Source: an uncultured Eubacteriales bacterium
GTDB lineage: Bacteria; Bacillota_I; Bacilli_A; RF39; UBA660
NCBI GenBank assembly: GCA_905211265.1
Contig: CAJMAC010000017.1
Span: 1-25,311, forward strand
DNA length: 25,311 nucleotides
Reading direction: 5' to 3'
Shown: positions 15,579 to 20,980 of the stretch, in pieces
Numbering within the stretch: position 1 is the first letter of the stretch
Layout: each line of letters opens with the position of its first letter
The notes under the pieces: generated by a model
Seen by the model: only the letters and a program-made list of their open reading frames with translations
What the model was told of the DNA's origin: nothing
The model's database searches: none
Made by a program: the position numbers and the translations under genes

Positions 15579-16931
15579 ATGAAGAGAGTTAAATATATAG
15601 TTTATAGTTTAGTATGTTTTGGATTATGTTTAATTAGAGCAAATGCTGCATCGATAGAAATGTCTGTTACATCTAGTACTATAACTAAGGGAGCAAGTGT
15701 TACAGTAAATGCAATATTTAGATCTGATAATAGTATATTCTTTACCGAAGGTAAGTTATCTTGTTCAGGTGCAGGAGTTAATGCTAGTAAAGATTTAGGA
15801 AATGATGATATGTCTGATGGTAATAAATCAAAATCATTTAGTTTAAGTATTAAACCTACTGCAACTGGAAAAGTAACTTGTAGTATATCTGGTGCAAGAA
15901 TGACTGATTCAGGTACAAATGGATGGATAAATGTAAGTACAAATGCTAAAACTATTACTGTTAATGCTCCAGCAAGTACTACAACACCATCTAAACCAAA
16001 ATCAAGTAATAATTACTTAACTAGTTTAACTATTGATGGATATGAATTAGATAAAACGTTTTCTAAGAATACATTAGAATATAATGTAGAAATAAAACCT
16101 GAAGATGAAAAGATTAATGTTAATGCTCAAACTGCGGATTCTACTGCTAAAGTAACGGGAACAGGAGAAATAACATTAAATCCTGGTAGTAATAAGATAG
16201 AAATAAAAGTTACTGCACAAAATGGTAATGTTAAGACTTATATAATTAATGCAACTTTAAAAGAATATAAAAATATTGAAGTAAATATTGATAATAAAAA
16301 ATATTCAATTGTTCGAAAAGAAGGTTTAATTGATAAAATTGAAGGTTATGAAAAAACAACTATAAAAATTGATGATGAAGATGTACTTGCATATCATAAT
16401 GATAAAACAAAATATGATTTAGTAATACTTAAAGATGAAGATGATAAATATAATTATTATGTATATAAAGATAATAAGTATACATTATATAAAGAATATG
16501 ATTTTTCTGGTACTAAGTTATTTATAATTGATAAAGAACTAGATAAAGATAAAAAAAATAGTTTTATATCTTCAGAGTTTACTATTGGTGAAGATAAAAT
16601 AAAAGCATATCAAGTTGATAAGTCAAAGAAAAATGAAACATACGCTTTAGATGATAAAAAATTAAGTAATTATTATTTAGTTTATGCAATGAATATTAAT
16701 ACTGGTAATGAAGGATATTATTTAATAGATAATAAAGAAAATACTGCGATTAGATATAGTGATGAAATGGGTAGTTTCTTTGCATATACAATTACACAAA
16801 ATAATAATGATTCAAAATATAAAAATTATTTCTTTATTGCACTTGGAGTATTTGGATTTACTATTTTAGTAATGGGTATTAGTTCAATAGTAAAAAGTAA
16901 AAAGAATAAACATAAATATAGTAATTTATAA
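15579..16931 (+). CDS. Membrane-anchored surface protein with cadherin-like beta-sandwich domain
   Basis: 450 residues. Signal peptide 1-23 (ends ANA); an Ig/cohesin-like beta domain (24-130: ITKGASVTVNAIFRSDNS...TGKVTCSISGARMTD); a Thr/Ser/Pro linker; a cadherin-like beta-sandwich (about 145-228: NNYLTSLTIDGYELDKTFSKNTLEYNV...NGNVKTYIINATL); an acidic/Tyr-rich region; a C-terminal membrane helix (about 415-437); and a basic tail KSKKNKHK. It is co-transcribed with the glucosaminidase, whose cadherin-like domain is of the same type. The first domain resembles the start of a cohesin (receptor of dockerins), which would fit an anchor for the dockerin-bearing hydrolase, but that is inference. 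Confidence 0.8.
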   Translation: MKRVKYIVYSLVCFGLCLIRANAASIEMSVTSSTITKGASVTVNAIFRSDNSIFFTEGKLSCSGAGVNASKDLGNDDMSDGNKSKSFSLSIKPTATGKVTCSISGARMTDSGTNGWINVSTNAKTITVNAPASTTTPSKPKSSNNYLTSLTIDGYELDKTFSKNTLEYNVEIKPEDEKINVNAQTADSTAKVTGTGEITLNPGSNKIEIKVTAQNGNVKTYIINATLKEYKNIEVNIDNKKYSIVRKEGLIDKIEGYEKTTIKIDDEDVLAYHNDKTKYDLVILKDEDDKYNYYVYKDNKYTLYKEYDFSGTKLFIIDKELDKDKKNSFISSEFTIGEDKIKAYQVDKSKKNETYALDDKKLSNYYLVYAMNINTGNEGYYLIDNKENTAIRYSDEMGSFFAYTITQNNNDSKYKNYFFIALGVFGFTILVMGISSIVKSKKNKHKYSNL

Positions 16932-16950
16932 GAACAATTTTGTTCTTTTT
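16930..16950 (+). terminator. Terminator at end of the hydrolase operon
   Basis: AAGAACA (16930-16936) pairs with TGTTCTT (16941-16947), loop ATTT, followed by T-rich sequence; the stem begins inside the stop codon. Confidence 0.8.
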
Positions 16951-16952
16951 AT

Positions 16953-16973
16953 TTTGCTTTAAAAATGAGCAAA
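16953..16973 (+). promoter_or_regulatory. Upstream inverted repeat TTTGCT...AGCAAA, copy 1
   Basis: TTTGCT (16953-16958) and AGCAAA (16968-16973) can form a 6-bp stem. The equivalent TTGCT/AGCAA lies at 17425-17443, at nearly the same distance (38 versus 39 bases) from the following -35 box. The conservation suggests an operator or insulating hairpin. Confidence 0.4.
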
Positions 16974-17010
16974 GAATTTGTAATTTATTAAAATAATTAC
17001 TATAACTATA

Positions 17011-17039
17011 TTGTACTAAATAATAATATATATTAAAAT
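17011..17039 (+). promoter_or_regulatory. Promoter of toxin-like mRNA copy 1 (TTGTAC-N17-TAAAAT)
   Basis: TTGTAC at 17011-17016 and TAAAAT at 17034-17039 are 17 nt apart; transcription would start near 17046. The same arrangement is preserved in copy 2 (17482-17510), which supports it as functional. Confidence 0.7.
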
Positions 17040-17095
17040 TATATTAGATGTACTTAGTATATATGGTGTTTACTCCGTTGAAAGGAGGGATTTAT

Positions 17096-17182
17096 ATGGT
17101 ATATAATTTCCTCTTTGATAAGGAGGAATATAATGCAAGAACTTGCATTAATTATAATTATTATTTTGTGTACAGTTATTGA
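17096..17182 (+). CDS. 28-residue leader ORF overlapping the toxin-like ORF (mok-like)
   Basis: ATG at 17096 has a strong AGGAGG (17083-17088) seven bases upstream. The frame (MVYNFLFDKEEY...) runs across the start of the downstream hydrophobic ORF in another frame and stops at 17182. The downstream ribosome binding site (AGGAGG 17121-17126) lies inside this ORF as its Lys-Glu-Glu codons. This is the arrangement of coupled leaders such as mok, whose translation controls access to the toxin start. The peptide itself need not be functional. Confidence 0.55.
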   Translation: MVYNFLFDKEEYNARTCINYNYYFVYSY

Positions 17183-17213
17183 ACTAAAAAATAATAATAC
17201 CAACAAGAGATAA
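17133..17213 (+). CDS. 26-residue hydrophobic peptide, candidate type I toxin
   Basis: ATG at 17133 with AGGAGG six bases upstream. The peptide is MQE, then a run of Leu/Ile (ALIIIIILCTVIEL), then a polar tail KNNNTNKR. That is one short membrane helix with a basic C-terminal tail, the usual form of type I toxins in Gram-positive bacteria. Copy 2 preserves QE-x-hydrophobic-IIII, the Thr, LK and the Asn-rich tail despite DNA divergence, so the peptide is under selection. It is expressed from the promoter at 17011 and opposed by an antisense RNA (17228-17351). I do not recognise a specific named family. Confidence 0.7.
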   Translation: MQELALIIIIILCTVIELKNNNTNKR

Positions 17214-17237
17214 CTCGATAATTTAAATATAAAAATA

Positions 17238-17265
17238 AACACCATATCATCTTAGATATGGTGTT
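17238..17265. terminator. Bidirectional hairpin between toxin mRNA and antisense RNA
   Basis: AACACCATAT (17238-17247) pairs with ATATGGTGTT (17256-17265), 8-base loop. T-rich sequence is much better on the minus strand, so it is mainly the antisense terminator. Its 5' arm can alternatively pair with 17061-17072 near the 5' end of the sense mRNA. Confidence 0.75.
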
Positions 17266-17292
17266 TTACAAAAATAAATCTATTGGAGTAAA

Positions 17293-17326
17293 CACTTATT
17301 TCTCAAACTAAGTGCATCTCTTTTTT
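17293..17326 (+). terminator. Second hairpin with T-run, likely end of the sense mRNA
   Basis: CACTTA (17293-17298) pairs with TAAGTG (17309-17314); CATCTC and six T follow. This would make a sense transcript of about 280 nt whose last ~100 nt overlap the antisense RNA. Confidence 0.5.
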
Positions 17327-17357
17327 ATTATATGCAAGACTTCTTGCTTACATACTA

Positions 17358-17386
17358 ATAATAACATATTTTTAATATTATGTCAA
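17358..17386 (-). promoter_or_regulatory. Antisense promoter, TTGACA-N17-TATTAT
   Basis: On the minus strand TTGACA (17386-17381), a 17-nt spacer and TATTAT (17363-17358) form one of the best promoters in the window, stronger than the sense promoter, as expected for an antitoxin RNA. Confidence 0.8.
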
Positions 17387-17481
17387 AAGCACTATGCAAT
17401 AAATTTTAAATAATTATAAATAGTTTGCTTAAAATATGAGCAAGATATTTGCAATTAAGTTAAAAAACACTTTAAATCATA

Positions 17482-17510
17482 TTGTATCTATAATTAATAT
17501 ATATTAGAAT
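17482..17510 (+). promoter_or_regulatory. Promoter of copy 2 (TTGTAT-N17-TAGAAT)
   Basis: TTGTAT 17482-17487 and TAGAAT 17505-17510 with 17-nt spacing. The expected mRNA 5' end (~17517) immediately forms a perfect 8-bp stem TAGATATA (17516-17523)/TATATCTA (17530-17537) just ahead of the GAGGGG ribosome binding site. Confidence 0.65.
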
Positions 17511-17554
17511 TATCTTAGATATATTTAAGTATATCTAGAAAGAGGGGATTTATA

Positions 17555-17674
17555 TTGAGAATATATATTTATCCATATGGGGAACTTATACAAGAATTTA
17601 TATTAATTATAATTGTTATATTTCTTACTATTGTAGTATTAAAAGATAATGATAACAATAATAATAAGACATAA
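17555..17674 (+). CDS. 39-residue hydrophobic peptide, copy 2 of the toxin-like ORF
   Basis: The frame starts at TTG 17555, preceded by AGAGGGG. It continues MRIYIYPYGE, then LIQEFILIIIVIFLTIVVL and a tail KDNDNNNNKT. The section from residue 13 aligns with copy 1 (QE, Ile-rich helix, T-x-V, LK, Asn tail). The codon matching copy 1's start ATG is ATA (17588), so either the TTG is used, fusing the former leader in frame with the toxin, or this copy is poorly expressed. Confidence that the frame is related is high; confidence in the start is low. Confidence 0.5.
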   Translation: MRIYIYPYGELIQEFILIIIVIFLTIVVLKDNDNNNNKT

Positions 17675-17760
17675 AATTAATAGTGTGTTTGATTTAGATT
17701 AAAAAGTAATATTATTAAATAAAAATAATATAATATAGTATCATTATGATTAATGAGAGA

Positions 17761-17786
17761 AAAAAGAGTAAGCGTTTACTCTTTTT
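17761..17786 (-). terminator. Terminator of the radical SAM operon
   Basis: An 11-bp perfect stem (17776-17786 with 17761-17771) and 4-base loop; the stop codon of the radical SAM gene lies in the first arm, and the second arm ends in T-rich sequence on the minus strand. Confidence 0.85.
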
Positions 17787-18708
17787 CTGTTTTAATACCT
17801 TGGTAAGTATTTCTTCTTTTCATTTCTTTATCTATATCATTTAATAATACTGTTTTTTTAAGTAACCAAGTTGGTTCAATTAATGTTTTAGGATCAGGAT
17901 CTGCAGTAATTCTGTGAATTACTATTTTACTATCTAATAATTCTAATTCACTTATTACAATATCTATGTATTCTTCTTTAGTTAATACATGAAAATGTTC
18001 TTTATTATAAAGTGTTTCAAGGGGTGTATCTTTAATTATATTTAACATATGTATTTTTATTCCTTGAATATCTAGAGTATTTACAAATTTAACTGTTTCT
18101 AACATCATTTCTTTTGTTTCATAAGGTAGGCCATTTATAATATGTACTACAACATCAATATTTCTTTCTCTTAATCTTTTTACTGTATCTGTAAATTCTT
18201 TTAAAGTATGTCCACGATTAATTAATTTTGAAGTACTCTCGTGTATTGTCTGAAGTCCTAATTCGATAGTAAGATATGTTCTTTTGTTAAGAAAAGTTAA
18301 ATAATCTAAACATTCATCAGTTATACAATCACATCTTGTTGCAATAAATAATCCAATTACATTATCTAATTTTAATACTGTTTCATATCTTTCTTTTAAA
18401 ATATTAACTGGAGCATAGGTATTACTTCTTGCTTGAAAATAAGCAATATATTTACCATGCCATTTTTTATCCATGACTTCTTTTACTTTATTAAATTGCG
18501 TAATTAAGTCATCATTGATATTTCCTCCGAACTCTCCAGAACCTGTTTTAGAACAATATATGCATCCGCCATAACCTTTGGTACCATCAATATTCGGGCA
18601 AGTAAACCCAGCATTTAAACTTACTTTATATACTTTTTCGTGAAATCTATTTTTTAAATAGTAATTTAGGGTATGATATCTTTTGTTATCTAAACTATAT
18701 TTAAACAT
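17776..18708 (-). CDS. ytqA: TIGR01212-family radical SAM protein (YtqA-like)
   Basis: 310 residues, the normal length. The N-terminal KRYHTLNYYLKNRFHEKVYKVSLNAGFTCPN is characteristic; the iron-sulfur cluster ligands are Cys37, Cys49 and Cys52 (CPNIDGTKGYGGCIYC). Further family blocks are GKYIAYFQARSNTYAPV, the GLFIATRCDC strand, LTIELGLQTIHEST...NRGHT and VVHIINGLPYET, and LNIIKDTPLE near the C-terminus. It uses SAM and a [4Fe-4S] cluster for radical chemistry; the substrate of the YtqA family is not settled to my knowledge. Its start overlaps the hydrolase stop codon (TAATG), so the two are translationally coupled. Confidence 0.93.
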   Translation of the reverse strand: MFKYSLDNKRYHTLNYYLKNRFHEKVYKVSLNAGFTCPNIDGTKGYGGCIYCSKTGSGEFGGNINDDLITQFNKVKEVMDKKWHGKYIAYFQARSNTYAPVNILKERYETVLKLDNVIGLFIATRCDCITDECLDYLTFLNKRTYLTIELGLQTIHESTSKLINRGHTLKEFTDTVKRLRERNIDVVVHIINGLPYETKEMMLETVKFVNTLDIQGIKIHMLNIIKDTPLETLYNKEHFHVLTKEEYIDIVISELELLDSKIVIHRITADPDPKTLIEPTWLLKKTVLLNDIDKEMKRRNTYQGIKTEKE

Positions 18709-19436
18709 TATATCTTTTTTATTTCTTTCTTTGGTAGGTTATGTTCTCTTAGAAATTTATATATTATATTATATATTTCATCATATCTAGGATTTCTAAA
18801 AGTATCATGTGTAACATCATTTATTTCATATAAAGTAACACTAGTAGATTTAACATTTTTATATACATACATTGCACTATCTCTTGGTACTATTTTATCT
18901 TTATTTCCCCATAAAACTAAAGTAGGGCAAGATACTCCTTTTATATCATTTGCGTGTTCTTTGACTAATTTCATAAATTCCATAGTAGTAGCAAATGGTA
19001 TTTTAAGTATTCTTGATATTACATCTTCAGGTTTATAATCTTTAAATAGTGATGGTGTTTGTTCTAAACTTTTTATTACATCTAATTTATCATCTTTAAA
19101 TGTAAAATATCTAAAAGCAGGGGATGCTAAAACTAATTTTTTAACTTGAGGGTATTTGTTTGCAATATGTGCAGCAATTACTCCACCCATACTATGTCCT
19201 ACTACATAAATTGTTTTATATCCTCTTTTAATTAATATTTCAATTTGTTTTTCTGCAGCATTAATCCAATCATCACTTTTTACATGATTTATTATTGTTT
19301 TGTCATGACCTGGTAGAGTAAAGGTATATACATCAAAATCTCTATATAATTGTAAGTCATTACCTAATGAATTATAATCATAATTACCTCCGGCAAAACC
19401 ATGTATTAAAAGTATAGCTTTTCTAAATAAAATCAT
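18708..19436 (-). CDS. Alpha/beta hydrolase (carboxylesterase/lysophospholipase-like)
   Basis: 242 residues with a full alpha/beta-hydrolase core: HGFAGG oxyanion region (12-17), nucleophile elbow GHSMGG with Ser82, acid Asp180 (LWGNKDKIVP) and His210 (NDVTHDTF). It has no signal peptide, so it is cytoplasmic. The size and LPGHD motif (41-45) fit the carboxylesterase/monoacylglycerol-lipase-like group; the natural substrate cannot be inferred. It is the first gene of a two-gene operon with the YtqA-like radical SAM protein. The AAAGGA ribosome binding site and an extended -10 promoter lie just upstream. Confidence 0.88.
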   Translation of the reverse strand: MILFRKAILLIHGFAGGNYDYNSLGNDLQLYRDFDVYTFTLPGHDKTIINHVKSDDWINAAEKQIEILIKRGYKTIYVVGHSMGGVIAAHIANKYPQVKKLVLASPAFRYFTFKDDKLDVIKSLEQTPSLFKDYKPEDVISRILKIPFATTMEFMKLVKEHANDIKGVSCPTLVLWGNKDKIVPRDSAMYVYKNVKSTSVTLYEINDVTHDTFRNPRYDEIYNIIYKFLREHNLPKKEIKKI

Positions 19437-19460
19437 TTTATCATTCCTTTCATATAAATA

Positions 19461-19469
19461 ATTATATCA
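19461..19469 (-). promoter_or_regulatory. Extended -10 promoter (TGA-TATAAT) for the hydrolase operon
   Basis: On the minus strand TGATATAAT lies 25 bases before the hydrolase ATG; the -35 is weak. Confidence 0.6.
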
Positions 19470-19517
19470 TATCAATTGTTTATTTTCTAGAAATATTTTA
19501 CAATTTAATAATTATCT

Positions 19518-19551
19518 AAACTTAAAGTTTACTTAATTAAATATTAAGTTT
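19518..19551. promoter_or_regulatory. Nested inverted repeats upstream of the cysteine desulfurase operon
   Basis: AAACTTAAAGTTT (19518-19530) is a near-perfect palindrome; the adjoining ACTTAAT (19531-19537) pairs with ATTAAGT (19543-19549). The half-site AAACTTAA / TTAAGTTT thus appears repeatedly, 25-50 bases ahead of the extended -10 TGT-TATTAT (19573-19581). This looks like an operator, but AT-rich palindromes are easy to find by chance. Confidence 0.35.
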
Positions 19552-19601
19552 ATTTATTATTTTTAAAATTTATGTTATTATATTTCTTGAGGTGAAGAAA
19601 A

Positions 19602-20726
19602 ATGATTTATTTAGATTATTCAGCAACTACTCCAGTTAATGAAGAAGTATTAAAAGTATTTAATAAAGTATGTTTAGAATATCCAGGTAACTCAAATTCT
19701 TTACATAGTTTAGGAATTAAAAGTAAAGAATTAGAAGACTACGCTACTGAAAAAATAGCAAAATTACTTAAAGTAAAACCTTCGGAGATTATTTATACAT
19801 CAGGATCAAGTGAATCAAATAATACTGCAATTAAAGGAGTATGTAATAAATATAAAAATAGAGGTAATCATATAATAACTACTAATTTAGAACATTCTAG
19901 TGTGATTGCACCACTTAATTATTTAACTAAGGAAGGCTTTATCGTAGATTATGTAAAAATAAAAGATAATGGATTAGTAGATATAGAAAATTTAAAAGAG
20001 TTATTAACTGATGAAACAATATTAGTAAGTATAAGTATAGTAGATAGTGAAATAGGACTTAGACAAAACATAAATGAAATAGGTAAATTATTAAAAGAAT
20101 ATCCAAAATGTATATTTCATGTAGATTGTACTCAAGGAATAGGTAAGATAAATATTGATTTCACTAATATAGATTTAGCTAGTATATCTGCCCATAAATT
20201 TTATGGATTAAAAGGAATAGGGCTATTAATAAAAAAAGAAAATATAGTAATTGAACCATTAATTCATGGAGGAAAAAGTACTACAATTTATCGAAGTGGT
20301 ACTCCACCATTACCATTAATAGTATCTTTAATGAAGGCATTAGAGTTAATTATTCCTAATATTGATAAAAACTATGAATATATAACTAAATTAAATAATA
20401 TAATAAAAGATAAATTATCTACTTATGAGTTAGTACATATAAATTCAACGGAAAATAGTATTCCACATATTTTAAATTTTAGCTTACTTAAAATAAAGCC
20501 AGAAACATTTATTCATGCTTTGGAAGAATATAATATCTTTATATCTACTAAAAGTGCTTGTTCTAAATCTAATACTATATCAAGTAGTGTATATGCTTTA
20601 ACTAAAAATGAAGAATTATCATATCAAACATTAAGAATAAGTTTATCATATTTAACAACAATTGAAGAAGTAAATAAATTTCTAGAAGTATTTGATATTT
20701 GTTATAAGAGGTTATTATTAAAATGA
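19602..20726 (+). CDS. Cysteine desulfurase (NifS/IscS class)
   Basis: 374 residues. It is a PLP enzyme that takes sulfur from cysteine (giving alanine) for Fe-S clusters or tRNA thiolation. Visible features are the start MIYLDYSATTPVNEEVL, YTSGSSESNN (65-74), the LEHSS His98, the PLP Schiff-base Lys199 in SISAHKFYGLKG, and the catalytic Cys320 on the STKSACSK loop. The PLP-contacting motif reads HVDCTQGIGK instead of the common HVDAVQAxGK, a conservative change. It heads a three-gene operon with overlapping ATGA junctions to a thioredoxin-like protein and a CcdA/DsbD-like fusion, rather than the frequent thiI or iscU. That suggests a link between sulfur release and thiol redox supply. GAGGTGA is the ribosome binding site. 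Confidence 0.92.
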   Translation: MIYLDYSATTPVNEEVLKVFNKVCLEYPGNSNSLHSLGIKSKELEDYATEKIAKLLKVKPSEIIYTSGSSESNNTAIKGVCNKYKNRGNHIITTNLEHSSVIAPLNYLTKEGFIVDYVKIKDNGLVDIENLKELLTDETILVSISIVDSEIGLRQNINEIGKLLKEYPKCIFHVDCTQGIGKINIDFTNIDLASISAHKFYGLKGIGLLIKKENIVIEPLIHGGKSTTIYRSGTPPLPLIVSLMKALELIIPNIDKNYEYITKLNNIIKDKLSTYELVHINSTENSIPHILNFSLLKIKPETFIHALEEYNIFISTKSACSKSNTISSSVYALTKNEELSYQTLRISLSYLTTIEEVNKFLEVFDICYKRLLLK

Positions 20727-20980
20727 AATTAATTAAAATAAGTGCTATGTGGTGTCCATCATGTTTAATAATGAATTCTAGAATTAATAAATACTTAATA
20801 GATAAAAATGTTGAAGTAATAGATTATGATTATGATATAGATAATGAAGAAATAAAAAAATATAATGTAGGAAAAGTACTTCCTGTAATTATTGTATTAG
20901 ATAATGATAAAGAAATAAAAAGATTAATAGGAGAATACTCTATTAAAGAATTAGATGAACAACTAGGAGGTATCCTATGA
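20723..20980 (+). CDS. Small thioredoxin-like protein (WCPSC)
   Basis: 85 residues, with active site W10-C11-P-S-C14 at the end of the first beta strand (LIKISAMWCPSC) and the cis-Pro position in KVLPVIIV. It is shorter than a classical thioredoxin and has no signal peptide, so it is a cytoplasmic mini-thioredoxin or glutaredoxin-like protein. It overlaps both neighbours by four bases (ATGA), indicating translational coupling. The likely job is to pass electrons to the membrane CcdA-like domain encoded next, or to reduce the persulfide of the desulfurase; the first is the usual role in CcdA/DsbD systems. Confidence 0.85.
   Translation: MKLIKISAMWCPSCLIMNSRINKYLIDKNVEVIDYDYDIDNEEIKKYNVGKVLPVIIVLDNDKEIKRLIGEYSIKELDEQLGGIL

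Larger units (their letters stand above)
16953..17213 (+). repeat. Tandem duplicated small-peptide locus, copy 1
   Basis: This segment and 17424-17674 are diverged copies of one unit about 470 bases apart. Both have the same order: an inverted repeat around TTTGCT...AGCAA, a 38-39-base gap, a promoter with a 17-nt spacer, TTAGAT near the transcription start, a purine-rich ribosome binding site, and a tiny ORF ending in a hydrophobic stretch plus an Asn/Lys tail. The unit accounts for most of the 844-base gap between annotated genes. Confidence 0.75.
17228..17351 (-). ncRNA. Candidate antisense RNA (antitoxin) overlapping the toxin mRNA 3' end
   Basis: A near-consensus minus-strand promoter (17358-17386) would start an RNA near 17351. 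It begins with a small stem-loop GCAAG/CTTGC and ends about 120 nt later at the hairpin 17238-17265, which on this strand is followed by TTATTTTTATATTT. No ORF of note lies in it. It is fully complementary to the 3' UTR of the sense mRNA, the layout seen in txpA/RatA and bsrG/SR4 systems. It also contains AACACCATAT, complementary to the sense 5' UTR at 17061-17070. Confidence 0.65.
17424..17674 (+). repeat. Tandem duplicated small-peptide locus, copy 2
   Basis: Diverged copy of 16953-17213, with the same order of inverted repeat, promoter, ribosome binding site and hydrophobic ORF. A clear antisense promoter is not present downstream (the best minus-strand candidate, TTAATC-N17-TATTAT, is weak), and the toxin-equivalent start codon is ATA instead of ATG. 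Confidence 0.7.

Noticed and set aside
17054..17245. Minus-strand 63-residue hydrophobic ORF across the toxin-like locus
   Set aside because: It is the complement of the better supported plus-strand ORFs, has no ribosome binding site, is hydrophobic only because the region is AT-rich, and is not preserved in copy 2.
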